From contig DGSB01000072.1 in assembly GCA_002390045.1 (NCBI GenBank), positions 8,060 through 32,265 on the forward strand: 24,206 nt of DNA, given 5' to 3'. Positions 14,787 through 23,665 of this stretch are shown here, piece after piece. The stretch's first letter is position 1; the number at the start of each line of letters is the position of its first letter. The notes beneath the pieces were generated by a model. It was given only the letters and a program-made list of their open reading frames with translations. It was not told the DNA's origin and did no database searches. The translations under genes and the position numbers were made by a program. The stretch is from Fibrobacter sp. UBA4373 (GTDB lineage: Bacteria > Fibrobacterota > Fibrobacteria > Fibrobacterales > Fibrobacteraceae).

Positions 14787-16664
14787 ATGGAATTAACGAA
14801 AGCGCAAGAACGTAGACTTTCATTTGTAGCCAGTTTGCTCAGCTTGAACCCGAACGATCCGACCGATCGCATCAAGGCGTTGAGGCACCTCAATCTAGAT
14901 GAAGAAGGCTGTTTCCACGGCTTCCAGTATTCCCAGGGATTCCTCGAAATTTTCATTTTTATCGACGAGACGACTCCGCTCGAAAAGGTGATGCATAACC
15001 TTTCCCACGACTTGAAGCAGCTCCAGATTGCGGTCTTCCGCACCAGCGATCCGGACAATCCGTTCTTCATGTCCCTCCGCGAAGAAGCGGATCCGTGGGA
15101 TGTCATCAAGATGGACGCTTCGGAAGAAGACGAAGACTTGCCGGCAAGCCGTCCGTACATGGAAACCCTCGAAATTACCGTTCTCCGCACGCTTTCTAGC
15201 CGCTATGTGACCGATGCTGAAATGGAACGCACCCTGAAGGATATGCGTCGCAAGCTTAGCATCTGGAAGACCGATATCCGTGCAAAGCTTGAAATCCGTG
15301 CCGAACACGATGACCTCGCCAAGGATTTCCGCAATAACGACGACAAGCTCGACATTGTGATGCAGGACGAACCGCTTCACATGACAAGCCAGAGCGGTGA
15401 ACTTTTTGTCGGTTTCTGCCCGATCCGCACGATTTTCGATTACCATCAGGCTCTCGGTAAGCGCTTGAAGACGAAGCACAACATGGCGATCGTCTCGAGC
15501 AACATTCGTACTTACCTCGGTAATTTGACCCATACGAACGCCGCCTTGATCGATGCCTTCCAGGAAATGGAAAAGGCTAACGACGCAAGCGACTTCCCGT
15601 TCCTTCACAACGGTATGACCCTCACGGGTGATGACCTGCGCTTGAAGGATCGCGACGGCAAGAAGGTCTTGCAGATCGAACGCCCGAAGATTATTAACGG
15701 TGCGCAGTCCCTCTTTACGTACGAACAGTATTTCAAGAAAAGCAAGAATCCGGTGAACCCGTTCGTGCTCGTGAAGGTCGTGGTTCCGTATCCGGAAGCG
15801 GATTCCTTCCTCCGTCAGGTGACGATGGCGAACAACCGTCAGAACCCGGTGTTTAGCTACCATCTTCGTGCTGCAGACGATTTGCAGTTCTTTATTTGGC
15901 AGCGCTACCAGGAAGAAGGCTTTACCTACGTTTACAAGGACGGTGTGCGTCTGAAGGCTCGTACGCGTAAGCTCGAAGTCCGTATGCGTCCGGAACTTGC
16001 GAAGACCCTCTTTATGATGGACGGCAAGATTTCGGAAAGCCGTTCGAGCGATTGCATTTTCGATAAGGAAAGCCTTTACCAGCATTGCTTCGGCGCCTTC
16101 CTCCGTGTGGCTCCGGACAAGGAACGTGATTTTGTCCGCAAGACGATCGCCTTTACGAAGGCTTGGCAGCTTTTGACCCGTCTCCCGATCAAGATTCGCA
16201 ACGTGGTTCCGGGCAAGGGCGTTTCGATCGAAGCGAACGACGGTAACCCGCTGACAAAGATTACGTGGAATGGCCGCTTGGAAGACAAGTTCCTGTTCCG
16301 TAGCGCTGTCCGCGACGTGGTCGTGGCGATTGCCCTCCGTCACTGGCTCGTTTACGGTAATCCGATTCAGGACTTTGAATATCTCGTGGCAAACGAACTC
16401 GACTTTAACGATTCGCTCCTCAAGTATGCGTCCCGCATTTACAGCGATTATCTCAAGTCGATTCTTGTCGGCGAATTCAAGGATAACAAGGACTACTACG
16501 ACACGATTACCACGATCGATAAGGATTCGGGCGAAAATGTCGAACGCCGTCTTTGGAAGGGATTCGGTACCACGGCGACTTACGACAAGATCATGCAGAT
16601 GCTTGTTGCAAAGGACAAGTCTTGGGAAAAGTGCTTGGGCGACATCGATATGTTCCTCAAGTAA
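14787..16664 (+). CDS. AIPR-family protein (abortive infection phage resistance)
   Basis: The 625-residue product carries the conserved blocks of the AIPR family (Pfam PF10592): SSNIRTYLGN (237-246), FPFLHNGMTL (270-279), PKIINGAQSLFT (300-311) and MANNRQNPV (347-355). AIPR proteins are known from phage-resistance and restriction-modification loci, but their activity is poorly defined. The N-terminal 200 residues lack the clear nuclease motif that some relatives carry; a strand-rich part (45-90) could be a decayed or divergent nuclease fold. The C-terminal 150 residues are not recognised. There is no signal peptide, so it is cytoplasmic. AGAGGA lies 5 bases before the ATG. The gene stands alone, with a long leader and its own strong terminator; no methylase or helicase partner is nearby. 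Codon use (AAG, GAA, CTC, CGT) matches the housekeeping genes, so it looks resident and well expressed. Confidence 0.8.
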   Translation: MELTKAQERRLSFVASLLSLNPNDPTDRIKALRHLNLDEEGCFHGFQYSQGFLEIFIFIDETTPLEKVMHNLSHDLKQLQIAVFRTSDPDNPFFMSLREEADPWDVIKMDASEEDEDLPASRPYMETLEITVLRTLSSRYVTDAEMERTLKDMRRKLSIWKTDIRAKLEIRAEHDDLAKDFRNNDDKLDIVMQDEPLHMTSQSGELFVGFCPIRTIFDYHQALGKRLKTKHNMAIVSSNIRTYLGNLTHTNAALIDAFQEMEKANDASDFPFLHNGMTLTGDDLRLKDRDGKKVLQIERPKIINGAQSLFTYEQYFKKSKNPVNPFVLVKVVVPYPEADSFLRQVTMANNRQNPVFSYHLRAADDLQFFIWQRYQEEGFTYVYKDGVRLKARTRKLEVRMRPELAKTLFMMDGKISESRSSDCIFDKESLYQHCFGAFLRVAPDKERDFVRKTIAFTKAWQLLTRLPIKIRNVVPGKGVSIEANDGNPLTKITWNGRLEDKFLFRSAVRDVVVAIALRHWLVYGNPIQDFEYLVANELDFNDSLLKYASRIYSDYLKSILVGEFKDNKDYYDTITTIDKDSGENVERRLWKGFGTTATYDKIMQMLVAKDKSWEKCLGDIDMFLK

Positions 16665-16682
16665 TCTTCTTCAAAAGATTTT

Positions 16683-16717
16683 AGAAAGACCCGAAAAAAT
16701 TTCGGGTCTTTCTTTTT
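16683..16717 (+). terminator. Strong rho-independent terminator after the AIPR gene
   Basis: AGAAAGACCCGAAA (16683-16696) pairs perfectly with TTTCGGGTCTTTCT (16700-16713) around a three-base AAA loop, and TTTTT follows. The 14-base stem is the strongest terminator in the window. Its A-rich left flank could give some termination in the other direction. Confidence 0.92.
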
Positions 16718-16811
16718 GGGGTGTATTCTTTAAGCGTTCGCCCATTCGGCTGGTTAAATTTTATTACTTTCTACCGACATTATGTGGGTTCTTTAGGCGT
16801 GTTTCTGTATT

Positions 16812-16838
16812 TTGAATGCGCTTGAATCCCGGTATAAA
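16812..16838 (+). promoter_or_regulatory. Candidate promoter of sprA
   Basis: TTGAAT (16812-16817) and TATAAA (16833-16838) are 15 bases apart, a little short of the ideal. The transcript would begin near 16845, leaving a leader of about 17 bases before the sprA ATG. The preceding terminator means sprA needs its own promoter in the 144-base gap, and this is the best match. Confidence 0.4.
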
Positions 16839-16861
16839 AATGATGTCGGATATGGTTTAGG

Positions 16862-19800
16862 ATGAAAAGGCTTTTGGCCGTCTTGATGCTTATCGCTGCG
16901 CTGACTCCTGCACAGGAGCCGGTGGATTCCACTGTATCCGCAAGTTCTTCCAGCTCTGCGAGTAGCGCTGTCCAGTATATTCCGCTCCCGCCCAATGTGA
17001 CGCCTCTTTCGGGCCTTGCGCCAAAGAGCGGCGTGGGGCAAAGCTCTTCACTGATGAAACCGCCTCGTAATGAGCATTACGAGCATAATATCGATTTTGA
17101 AAATCGTGAAATGGAAGTGAAGAAGACGTATGTGAACCCGCTCAGCCGGGACACGGCGGAACTTTGGTCTGCCAACTATCCGGAAATCGCTTCTTACGTT
17201 TCGGACATGTATGACATTGGATTTAACCGTTTGTGGTTGAATTCCTTTGCGGGGCAGAGCAGCGGTGGATATTCCGAACCGGAAAACGGAACCCTGTACG
17301 ATATCGATATTCCGATCAATATGCCTTCCTGGATGAAGGACTTTGGATTTGACAAGCCGAAGCTCTTGCTCCAGGGTACAATGGACATTCGCCTTTCCGG
17401 ACGTGGGGAAAAGGATGACGCTCCGGGAAGCACCAAGGACAATCTGTTCCCGAGCCCTTCGCTTTCGTATGACCCGAGCTTTATGGTGAAGGGTAAGATC
17501 GGCCCGTATATTACGGTGGAAGTGAACAATGTGGAAAGCGGTCTCGGTGCAAAGAACCAGATCCGCGTGGTTTACGAAGAATCTTACAAGGGTGAATTTG
17601 AAGATTACATATTGCAGCGCATTGAAGCCGGTACGACGTCTCTTGCCTTGCCGGGTACGGAACTGACCGGCTATTCGGAAAACCACAAAGGTCTTTTTGG
17701 CATTAAAGCGGAATGGAAGCTCGGTGACTGGTGGCTGACGACCATTGCATCGCAAGATGGCGGAAGTCAAGAAAAGTATACGATCAATGCGAGCTCGAGT
17801 ACGACGGAATTCCAGATTCTGGATAAGCAGTTTATCGCTTACCGTTACTACTTCCTGAATCATACGGCCCGTAGCAACTACATCAGTGCTTTTCTTGCCG
17901 GAGGTAGCACTTCGAGTTATACGGCGACAGGATTGAAGCTTTATAAACGCGCCCCTTCGAATACGACCAAGGATGTGGTTGAAAAGGTAACTGCGGTTTA
18001 TACGACGATAGATGGGCAAACCATTGAAAAAGTGGTGGACCGGTTGGTGCCGATGGATTCGAGCGATTATTCGTATGATAAGAAAACGGGTATTGTGAAA
18101 GTCCTCGGAGCTTCCAAGAATACGCTCATCGCGGCGAGTTGGTCCGATGACGGAACGGGTCGCGTTGGCTCGACGGTGACGCATGGTTCCCGAGTGGTTT
18201 TGATTCAATGGGACGCGACCCTTTCGGAACTGACGGATATTGACAAGTTGATGCTCCGTAACGTTTATTCGATTGGCATTTCCGACGAAAGCGCTTCGAG
18301 CTTTGTTCTTCGAGCCAAGAACAAGTCGGGGATTTCGGGAACGTATTTGAAGACCCTAGGCCTTGTCGATACGACGACGAATACGATCCTCACGGGCGAT
18401 GCGACGATCTTTAAGAAGGATGCTTCCGGTTCTTATACGGGCGAAATGTGGCTGCCTTGCCGCCCGCTGTCTTGGTATTCGGGCGCGAACTCTTCGGCAC
18501 GTGCGCATGAAAACTGCCTTGAACCTTTCCGCAACGTGGACTCTTCGGCGGCGATGGCGAAACTTTATACGCTCCCGGTTTCGAACCTGGGTTCGAAGTA
18601 CACGAGCCGCTTCTACTTTGAAAGTGTCGGCAAAAGAAAGAATTCGGTCATCAGCGTTCGCGATCCGAGCTCGAGCTATTCGGTGAATGCAGGAAGCTGC
18701 ATGGATATTTCGGAAGGCTCCGAAAAATTGAAGGCGGGCTCGACAGTCTTGACGCGTGGCGTTGATTATGATGTGAACTACGAGCTTGGCCAAATTGAAC
18801 TTTTGAGCGAAACGGCTCTTGACCCGAACAAGGAAATCACGGTCGAATTCGAATGCGAACCTTTGTTCGAAATCGATAACAAGGTCTTGCTCGGTGCGCG
18901 TGCGGAACTTCCGCTGACCCGTTATGGCTTCGGGGAAGGTTCTCTCTTCGGTATTACGGCGCTTTACAAGAGTCAGAGTACGACCGCGAGCACGCCGACG
19001 CTTGGCAGTGAACCGTATTCGAGCTTCCTCTGGGGCATGAACCTGCGCTTGCAGGATACGACGCAGTGGATGACGGATCTTGTGAACATGATCCCGGGCA
19101 TTGACACGAAGGCGACTTCGAACTGGCGCTTTGAAACGGAATTTGCGAGCAGTTACCACAACGCCAACACGAGCAGTGGACAGTCAGCTCTTCTCGAGGA
19201 TTTTGAATCGAGCGAATCGGGACTTGTGTATCCTTTGACCCGTCTTTCTTGGTATCCGGCGTCTCCTCCGGGCGGTGTCTCTCCTCCGGTCGGCGATGCA
19301 CGAACCTATATCGAAAATCTGGATTATAAGCACAAAGGTGAATTTATTTGGCACAGTAACAATACGGTGCTGTACAAAAACATCTACCCGACGGTCGGCA
19401 ACAGCGATGTGGATAACCAACGCTTGACCGTTTTGAAATTGACACTTCGACCCAACGATAATCTGGCGGGAAATAGCTGGGGTGGTATCATGCGTGCCAA
19501 TTCCAGTTACTACCAGGATTTGAGCGACATGAAGTATGTGGAAGTCGTTGCGCGCGGTAATGTGGGAAGTCTGTATTTGGACCTTGGCCTTGTGAGCGAA
19601 GACCTTTCGATTAATGGATCCGCTCCTAATGGGGAATACAATGGTGAAAATGATTTGGGAACGACAACGGCTTTGCATGATAAGGGACTTGATGGAGTTT
19701 CGGGTTCGGAAGAATCGCTGACGATTTGGGATTGCCGTACAAATGGTTGTGTCAGTACCATCAAGACGAATACGAATTCCGATGCGACGAATACCGATAT

Positions 19801-22800
19801 CGCGCGTGATAATTTTGACGACGATTTGGACGATGAAAGCGATCCTCCGGTGACGATTAACGGAACGGAAGGCAACTCCGGCGAACGTGCTTACGATACG
19901 GAAGATATCAACAAGAACGGCTCCCTGGATACGGATATCAGTTTTGTGCGCTACCGCATTGACTTGACCGATGAAAATGAAGCCAACTTTGAAAAGCTCA
20001 AGAACGGATGGCGCAAATGGAAGATCCCTCTCGATCGCTTCGATACCTTGGTTTCTGCGAATGGGGAAAGCTATTTGACGATTCTTGCCCAGGCGCAATT
20101 CTCGAGACTTTGGATGGGCAAGGTGAACAACGGCGTTGCCGAAGCGAAGGTCCAGATTGTAAACCTCGGGGTGATGGGCAATTCTTGGGAATCTTCCGAT
20201 GTTTCTAGCAAGTTCAAGACGTCTTCTTCGGGTAATGCGCAGACAGCTTTCGTGGACGGCAGTGAAGTGGAAATTTCTTCGCAGACGTCCAGTACCGATA
20301 CGACATGTTTGAGCGTATCGACATTAAACAACCGTGAAAATTCGGGAACCTATTACAAGAGCCCGAATACGGCGACGGAACGCGATGCGGAAACGAATGC
20401 CGCGTTAAAGGAAACGGCTCTGGTACTGAAGTATCAGAACATGTCGCCGGGACAGTCTGTGGGTGCAACGCGCGTTTTCGATTCCGACGAAAAGGACCTG
20501 ACGAAGTACAAGACGCTTAAGATGGAAATCCATTACGAAACGGATGCGACGAAGACGCCGGTGCGTTTTGCTCTCCAGTTCGGTGAAGGATCTTTGGAAG
20601 GCTCGACGGACTATTATGAATGGAGCTTTAGGCCGGTCAAGATTACCTGTTCGAGCGGGGAACGGCCGGAAGATTGCCATGAAAGAAACTGGCTTGCGAA
20701 CGCCTTCTCCGAAAAGCTCTCGGTGTTCTCGGATTTGAAGAAGGGTCGCCGCCCGCCGTACTTGGAACCGGTGGTGGATTCGATCGGCGGTGACCGCGAA
20801 GAAGTCTTGAAACTCGTCGGTAATCCTTCGACGACTTCCGTGGACTGGATCCGTTTTGTGATCATTGCCGATGACGATGCGTCTCCTGCCGACTTGGAAG
20901 GTGAATTCTGGATAGACGATTTGCGCCTTTCGGACATGGATAACGACTGGGGATATGCCTTTAGAACGGCGGGGCAGGCAAACTTTGCGGACTTCCTTTC
21001 GATTTCAGGATCGGCCCGTTATCAGGATGGAAATTTTGCAACGCTTTCGACTAGCGGGTCTTCGCCGAAGCCGACGCTTTCGGAAGCGGCCTCGACTCTT
21101 GACCTTGCTGCGGACGCAAGTGTGAACTTGAACAAGTTCTTGCCGGATGAAGAAGGCTTCCACATGCCGATGAGCGTGGGCTATAGCAGCACCACGGAAC
21201 GTCCTTACCTGAAGCCGACCGATGACCTTGAACTTTCGCGCGATAATTTGGGCGACTTTGCCAAGGACATCTGGGATCAAAAGCTTGTCGTGAAAAATGC
21301 GGACGAGGAAGAAGAACTCCGTTCGAATGCGGAATCTCAAGGCTACCAGTCCTTTAGCCGCACGAGACGCTTTAGCTTTAGCTACAGCAAGGATTACAAA
21401 ATGCAATCGAGCCCGATCAAGGAAGTGCTTTCGCAGGTCTTCCTCGAACGTCCGGCTTGGAGTTATAGCTATACGGAAACGGAATCCCGCGCGACGACTG
21501 CGGCGGACTCTACGTATTCTTACCATACGATCATTGAATATAGCCTCGGTACATTCAACCGTTTCAACTACAAGCCGTTTGATTTCTTGAAGGGCTCCGC
21601 TTGGGCCAAGAGTTTTTCGGACGCTTCATTTGAACCGTGGCCGCAAACGGTCGATTTGACTCTTTTCGATTTGAGCTATATCCGCTATGTGAACCAGGAA
21701 CGCGATCCGGACTTTACGGAACCGCAGGTTGACAAAACGACGACTTATACGATCGATTTGACGCACAAGGCGAATATCCGCTGGAATATTTTCCCGTTCC
21801 TCACGACAAGTTACAGCTTGAACATTACCCGTGACATGTACGGCGGTGGCGATCAGCAGGATTTTGCAAAGGAAAACTTCTGGTCTCCGGATCATGGAGG
21901 CTTGTTCGCTTCGGATGATATTTTTGACTTCGATCATACGGATCGCAAGATTTATGTCTCTCCGGACAGCGTTGTCATTATCCCATACGATACGGTTGCG
22001 GTCGTCAGTGCAGATGGCGATACTTCCCTCATCGACATGGATGATCCGAGTACGTACAAGATTTTGTACGATAGCACGGTCTACTACAAGGTGGACAGTG
22101 TCGGTAAAAAGGAATACGGACGATCTTATGGTATCCTTAAAAATGAAAGATCCCGTACGCAGCAGTTTAAGACAACGTTCTCGCCGGCTGTGATTCCGTT
22201 CCTTCCGATGACCTTCTCGTTTACGTCGTCCTTTAAGCAGCAGAAGACGATTCCGGATGCTTACGATCTTTATGATGCGACGACCGTCGATAAGAATTAT
22301 TGGACGATTTCCCAGACGAACCGCTTTGAATTTTCTCCGTCGTTCCGCTTGGTGGAATTCTTGAAACTTTTCGGCGACAAGAATGCCGCGCAAAGCTTCT
22401 TTGAAAAGCTCCGCTGGCGTGACGTGAAGGCGGCTTGGACTGTAGACCTTTCGACGGTGGGTGAAAACTTTACCCTTTCGCAGTTGTATGAAGAACAGGG
22501 CGTGACGCCGTTGCAGTATTATTTGTATGGTCTAGGTATTGGCAACGGCTACCGCAATCGTGGACTTTGGAACATTGTTTCGGGCGATATGGGCCTTGAC
22601 CATCGTGACGATTATACGGGCTTTGCAGAATACCGCAATAAACATGTCGACACTCTGGTTTACCAAGGGAACTTCACTCATGCTGTGGACCGTACGTTGA
22701 ACCTTTCGACAGGTCTTACGCTTCCGATCTGGAGCATTGGCGTTGTCGCGGATATGCAGTGGAAAGAAACCTTTAGCCAGTCTCGTGAATATCCACTTTA

Positions 22801-23647
22801 TACGGATTCGACGATTGTATGGCCAAAGTGGGGCGTCGGTGTGACGGTTCCGAACTTCTCGCAGCGGATCGGCTTCTTGAATGGATTCCGCAGCGTGAGT
22901 ACGACGCACCGTGTGGATTACACGTATACGCGTTCCGTAAAGCCGTTCCAGAGTGCCGAAGATTCTTGGACGACAACGTGGAACTTTAATCCGCTGATCC
23001 GCATCAGCTTCCTCACGCAGCAGAACATCCGCATTGAAGACAATACGTTCTTGAAGCTGGAATTCACCGATCGTCGCCCGAAGCAGGAAGTGATTTCGCA
23101 GACGAACTGGCCAAATCCTGTGGAAGATTTGACGGATACGACGGAATACTTCTACACGCCTTGGATTCATACGGCGCTGTACAAGGATTACGGCTATAAC
23201 GTCGGAAACGACCTGACGATTTCTTACCCGCTCAAGACAAAACGCGGTTTCCAGTTCTGGAAATGGTACTTTAAGCTTAAAAACGATATCGATTTGCGCT
23301 TTACCGCTGGCTATGAATACACGAAGACCATTCGCGAAACTTATTCGCCTGCAAGCGATTATAATCCTCGGGATTCGATAGGCTCGGATGGTGTGTATAA
23401 GCATTGGAAAATCGATGGCACGGATTATACCTTTTACTATCCGAAGCTCACCAAAACGGATCGCACGGTGCCTTCTCGCGTTCATGAATGGTATATTCGC
23501 CCAAGCGCAGGATACCAGTTCAATAAAATGGCGAGCATGAGCGCTTATATCGAATACCGTCAGATCCGTGAAAAATTGGATGATGAAACGGCTCATACGG
23601 AACAGATTCTTTCGTTTGAAATCGCTTTGATGTTGAGGTTCAATTAA
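16862..23647 (+). CDS. sprA: Type 9 secretion system outer-membrane translocon SprA/Sov
   Basis: SprA forms the very large beta-barrel through which T9SS cargo crosses the outer membrane. The product has 2,261 residues (usually about 2,300-2,500). A signal peptide (MKRLLAVLMLIAALTPA) precedes a Ser-rich stretch (23-36). Hallmarks of the SprA N-terminal module follow: QIRVVYEE (233-240), LQRIEAGTTSLALPG (251-265), GLFGIK (277-282), SQDGGS (297-302) and YRYYFLNH (327-334). Later come LLEDFESSE and LYLDLGLVSEDL, and an EF-hand-like loop DINKNGSLD (1015-1023) found in SprA relatives. The second half is rich in alternating aromatic and polar residues, as in a large barrel, ending ALMLRFN. In Fibrobacter-type bacteria T9SS is thought to export cellulases and adhesins. 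The ribosome site is weak. No other T9SS gene is in the window; a chrA-like gene follows after 18 bases. Confidence 0.9.
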   Translation: MKRLLAVLMLIAALTPAQEPVDSTVSASSSSSASSAVQYIPLPPNVTPLSGLAPKSGVGQSSSLMKPPRNEHYEHNIDFENREMEVKKTYVNPLSRDTAELWSANYPEIASYVSDMYDIGFNRLWLNSFAGQSSGGYSEPENGTLYDIDIPINMPSWMKDFGFDKPKLLLQGTMDIRLSGRGEKDDAPGSTKDNLFPSPSLSYDPSFMVKGKIGPYITVEVNNVESGLGAKNQIRVVYEESYKGEFEDYILQRIEAGTTSLALPGTELTGYSENHKGLFGIKAEWKLGDWWLTTIASQDGGSQEKYTINASSSTTEFQILDKQFIAYRYYFLNHTARSNYISAFLAGGSTSSYTATGLKLYKRAPSNTTKDVVEKVTAVYTTIDGQTIEKVVDRLVPMDSSDYSYDKKTGIVKVLGASKNTLIAASWSDDGTGRVGSTVTHGSRVVLIQWDATLSELTDIDKLMLRNVYSIGISDESASSFVLRAKNKSGISGTYLKTLGLVDTTTNTILTGDATIFKKDASGSYTGEMWLPCRPLSWYSGANSSARAHENCLEPFRNVDSSAAMAKLYTLPVSNLGSKYTSRFYFESVGKRKNSVISVRDPSSSYSVNAGSCMDISEGSEKLKAGSTVLTRGVDYDVNYELGQIELLSETALDPNKEITVEFECEPLFEIDNKVLLGARAELPLTRYGFGEGSLFGITALYKSQSTTASTPTLGSEPYSSFLWGMNLRLQDTTQWMTDLVNMIPGIDTKATSNWRFETEFASSYHNANTSSGQSALLEDFESSESGLVYPLTRLSWYPASPPGGVSPPVGDARTYIENLDYKHKGEFIWHSNNTVLYKNIYPTVGNSDVDNQRLTVLKLTLRPNDNLAGNSWGGIMRANSSYYQDLSDMKYVEVVARGNVGSLYLDLGLVSEDLSINGSAPNGEYNGENDLGTTTALHDKGLDGVSGSEESLTIWDCRTNGCVSTIKTNTNSDATNTDIARDNFDDDLDDESDPPVTINGTEGNSGERAYDTEDINKNGSLDTDISFVRYRIDLTDENEANFEKLKNGWRKWKIPLDRFDTLVSANGESYLTILAQAQFSRLWMGKVNNGVAEAKVQIVNLGVMGNSWESSDVSSKFKTSSSGNAQTAFVDGSEVEISSQTSSTDTTCLSVSTLNNRENSGTYYKSPNTATERDAETNAALKETALVLKYQNMSPGQSVGATRVFDSDEKDLTKYKTLKMEIHYETDATKTPVRFALQFGEGSLEGSTDYYEWSFRPVKITCSSGERPEDCHERNWLANAFSEKLSVFSDLKKGRRPPYLEPVVDSIGGDREEVLKLVGNPSTTSVDWIRFVIIADDDASPADLEGEFWIDDLRLSDMDNDWGYAFRTAGQANFADFLSISGSARYQDGNFATLSTSGSSPKPTLSEAASTLDLAADASVNLNKFLPDEEGFHMPMSVGYSSTTERPYLKPTDDLELSRDNLGDFAKDIWDQKLVVKNADEEEELRSNAESQGYQSFSRTRRFSFSYSKDYKMQSSPIKEVLSQVFLERPAWSYSYTETESRATTAADSTYSYHTIIEYSLGTFNRFNYKPFDFLKGSAWAKSFSDASFEPWPQTVDLTLFDLSYIRYVNQERDPDFTEPQVDKTTTYTIDLTHKANIRWNIFPFLTTSYSLNITRDMYGGGDQQDFAKENFWSPDHGGLFASDDIFDFDHTDRKIYVSPDSVVIIPYDTVAVVSADGDTSLIDMDDPSTYKILYDSTVYYKVDSVGKKEYGRSYGILKNERSRTQQFKTTFSPAVIPFLPMTFSFTSSFKQQKTIPDAYDLYDATTVDKNYWTISQTNRFEFSPSFRLVEFLKLFGDKNAAQSFFEKLRWRDVKAAWTVDLSTVGENFTLSQLYEEQGVTPLQYYLYGLGIGNGYRNRGLWNIVSGDMGLDHRDDYTGFAEYRNKHVDTLVYQGNFTHAVDRTLNLSTGLTLPIWSIGVVADMQWKETFSQSREYPLYTDSTIVWPKWGVGVTVPNFSQRIGFLNGFRSVSTTHRVDYTYTRSVKPFQSAEDSWTTTWNFNPLIRISFLTQQNIRIEDNTFLKLEFTDRRPKQEVISQTNWPNPVEDLTDTTEYFYTPWIHTALYKDYGYNVGNDLTISYPLKTKRGFQFWKWYFKLKNDIDLRFTAGYEYTKTIRETYSPASDYNPRDSIGSDGVYKHWKIDGTDYTFYYPKLTKTDRTVPSRVHEWYIRPSAGYQFNKMASMSAYIEYRQIREKLDDETAHTEQILSFEIALMLRFN

Positions 23648-23665
23648 TCTAAAAGAAGGTGCAAA

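Noticed and set aside
14895..16343. 482-codon open frame on the minus strand opposite the AIPR gene
   Set aside because: Long, but the plus frame carries the family motifs and a good ribosome site. The antisense product has shadow composition and no recognisable domain.
14587..16801. TTTAGGCGTG present on both sides of the AIPR gene (14587-14596 and 16792-16801)
   Set aside because: Considered as target-site repeats of a mobile element, but a shared 10-mer is expected by chance in 24 kb and there is no integrase, inverted repeat or composition shift.
17048..18208. 386-codon antisense frame inside sprA
   Set aside because: Another by-product of strong codon bias; similar antisense frames occur all along sprA, which argues against any one being real.
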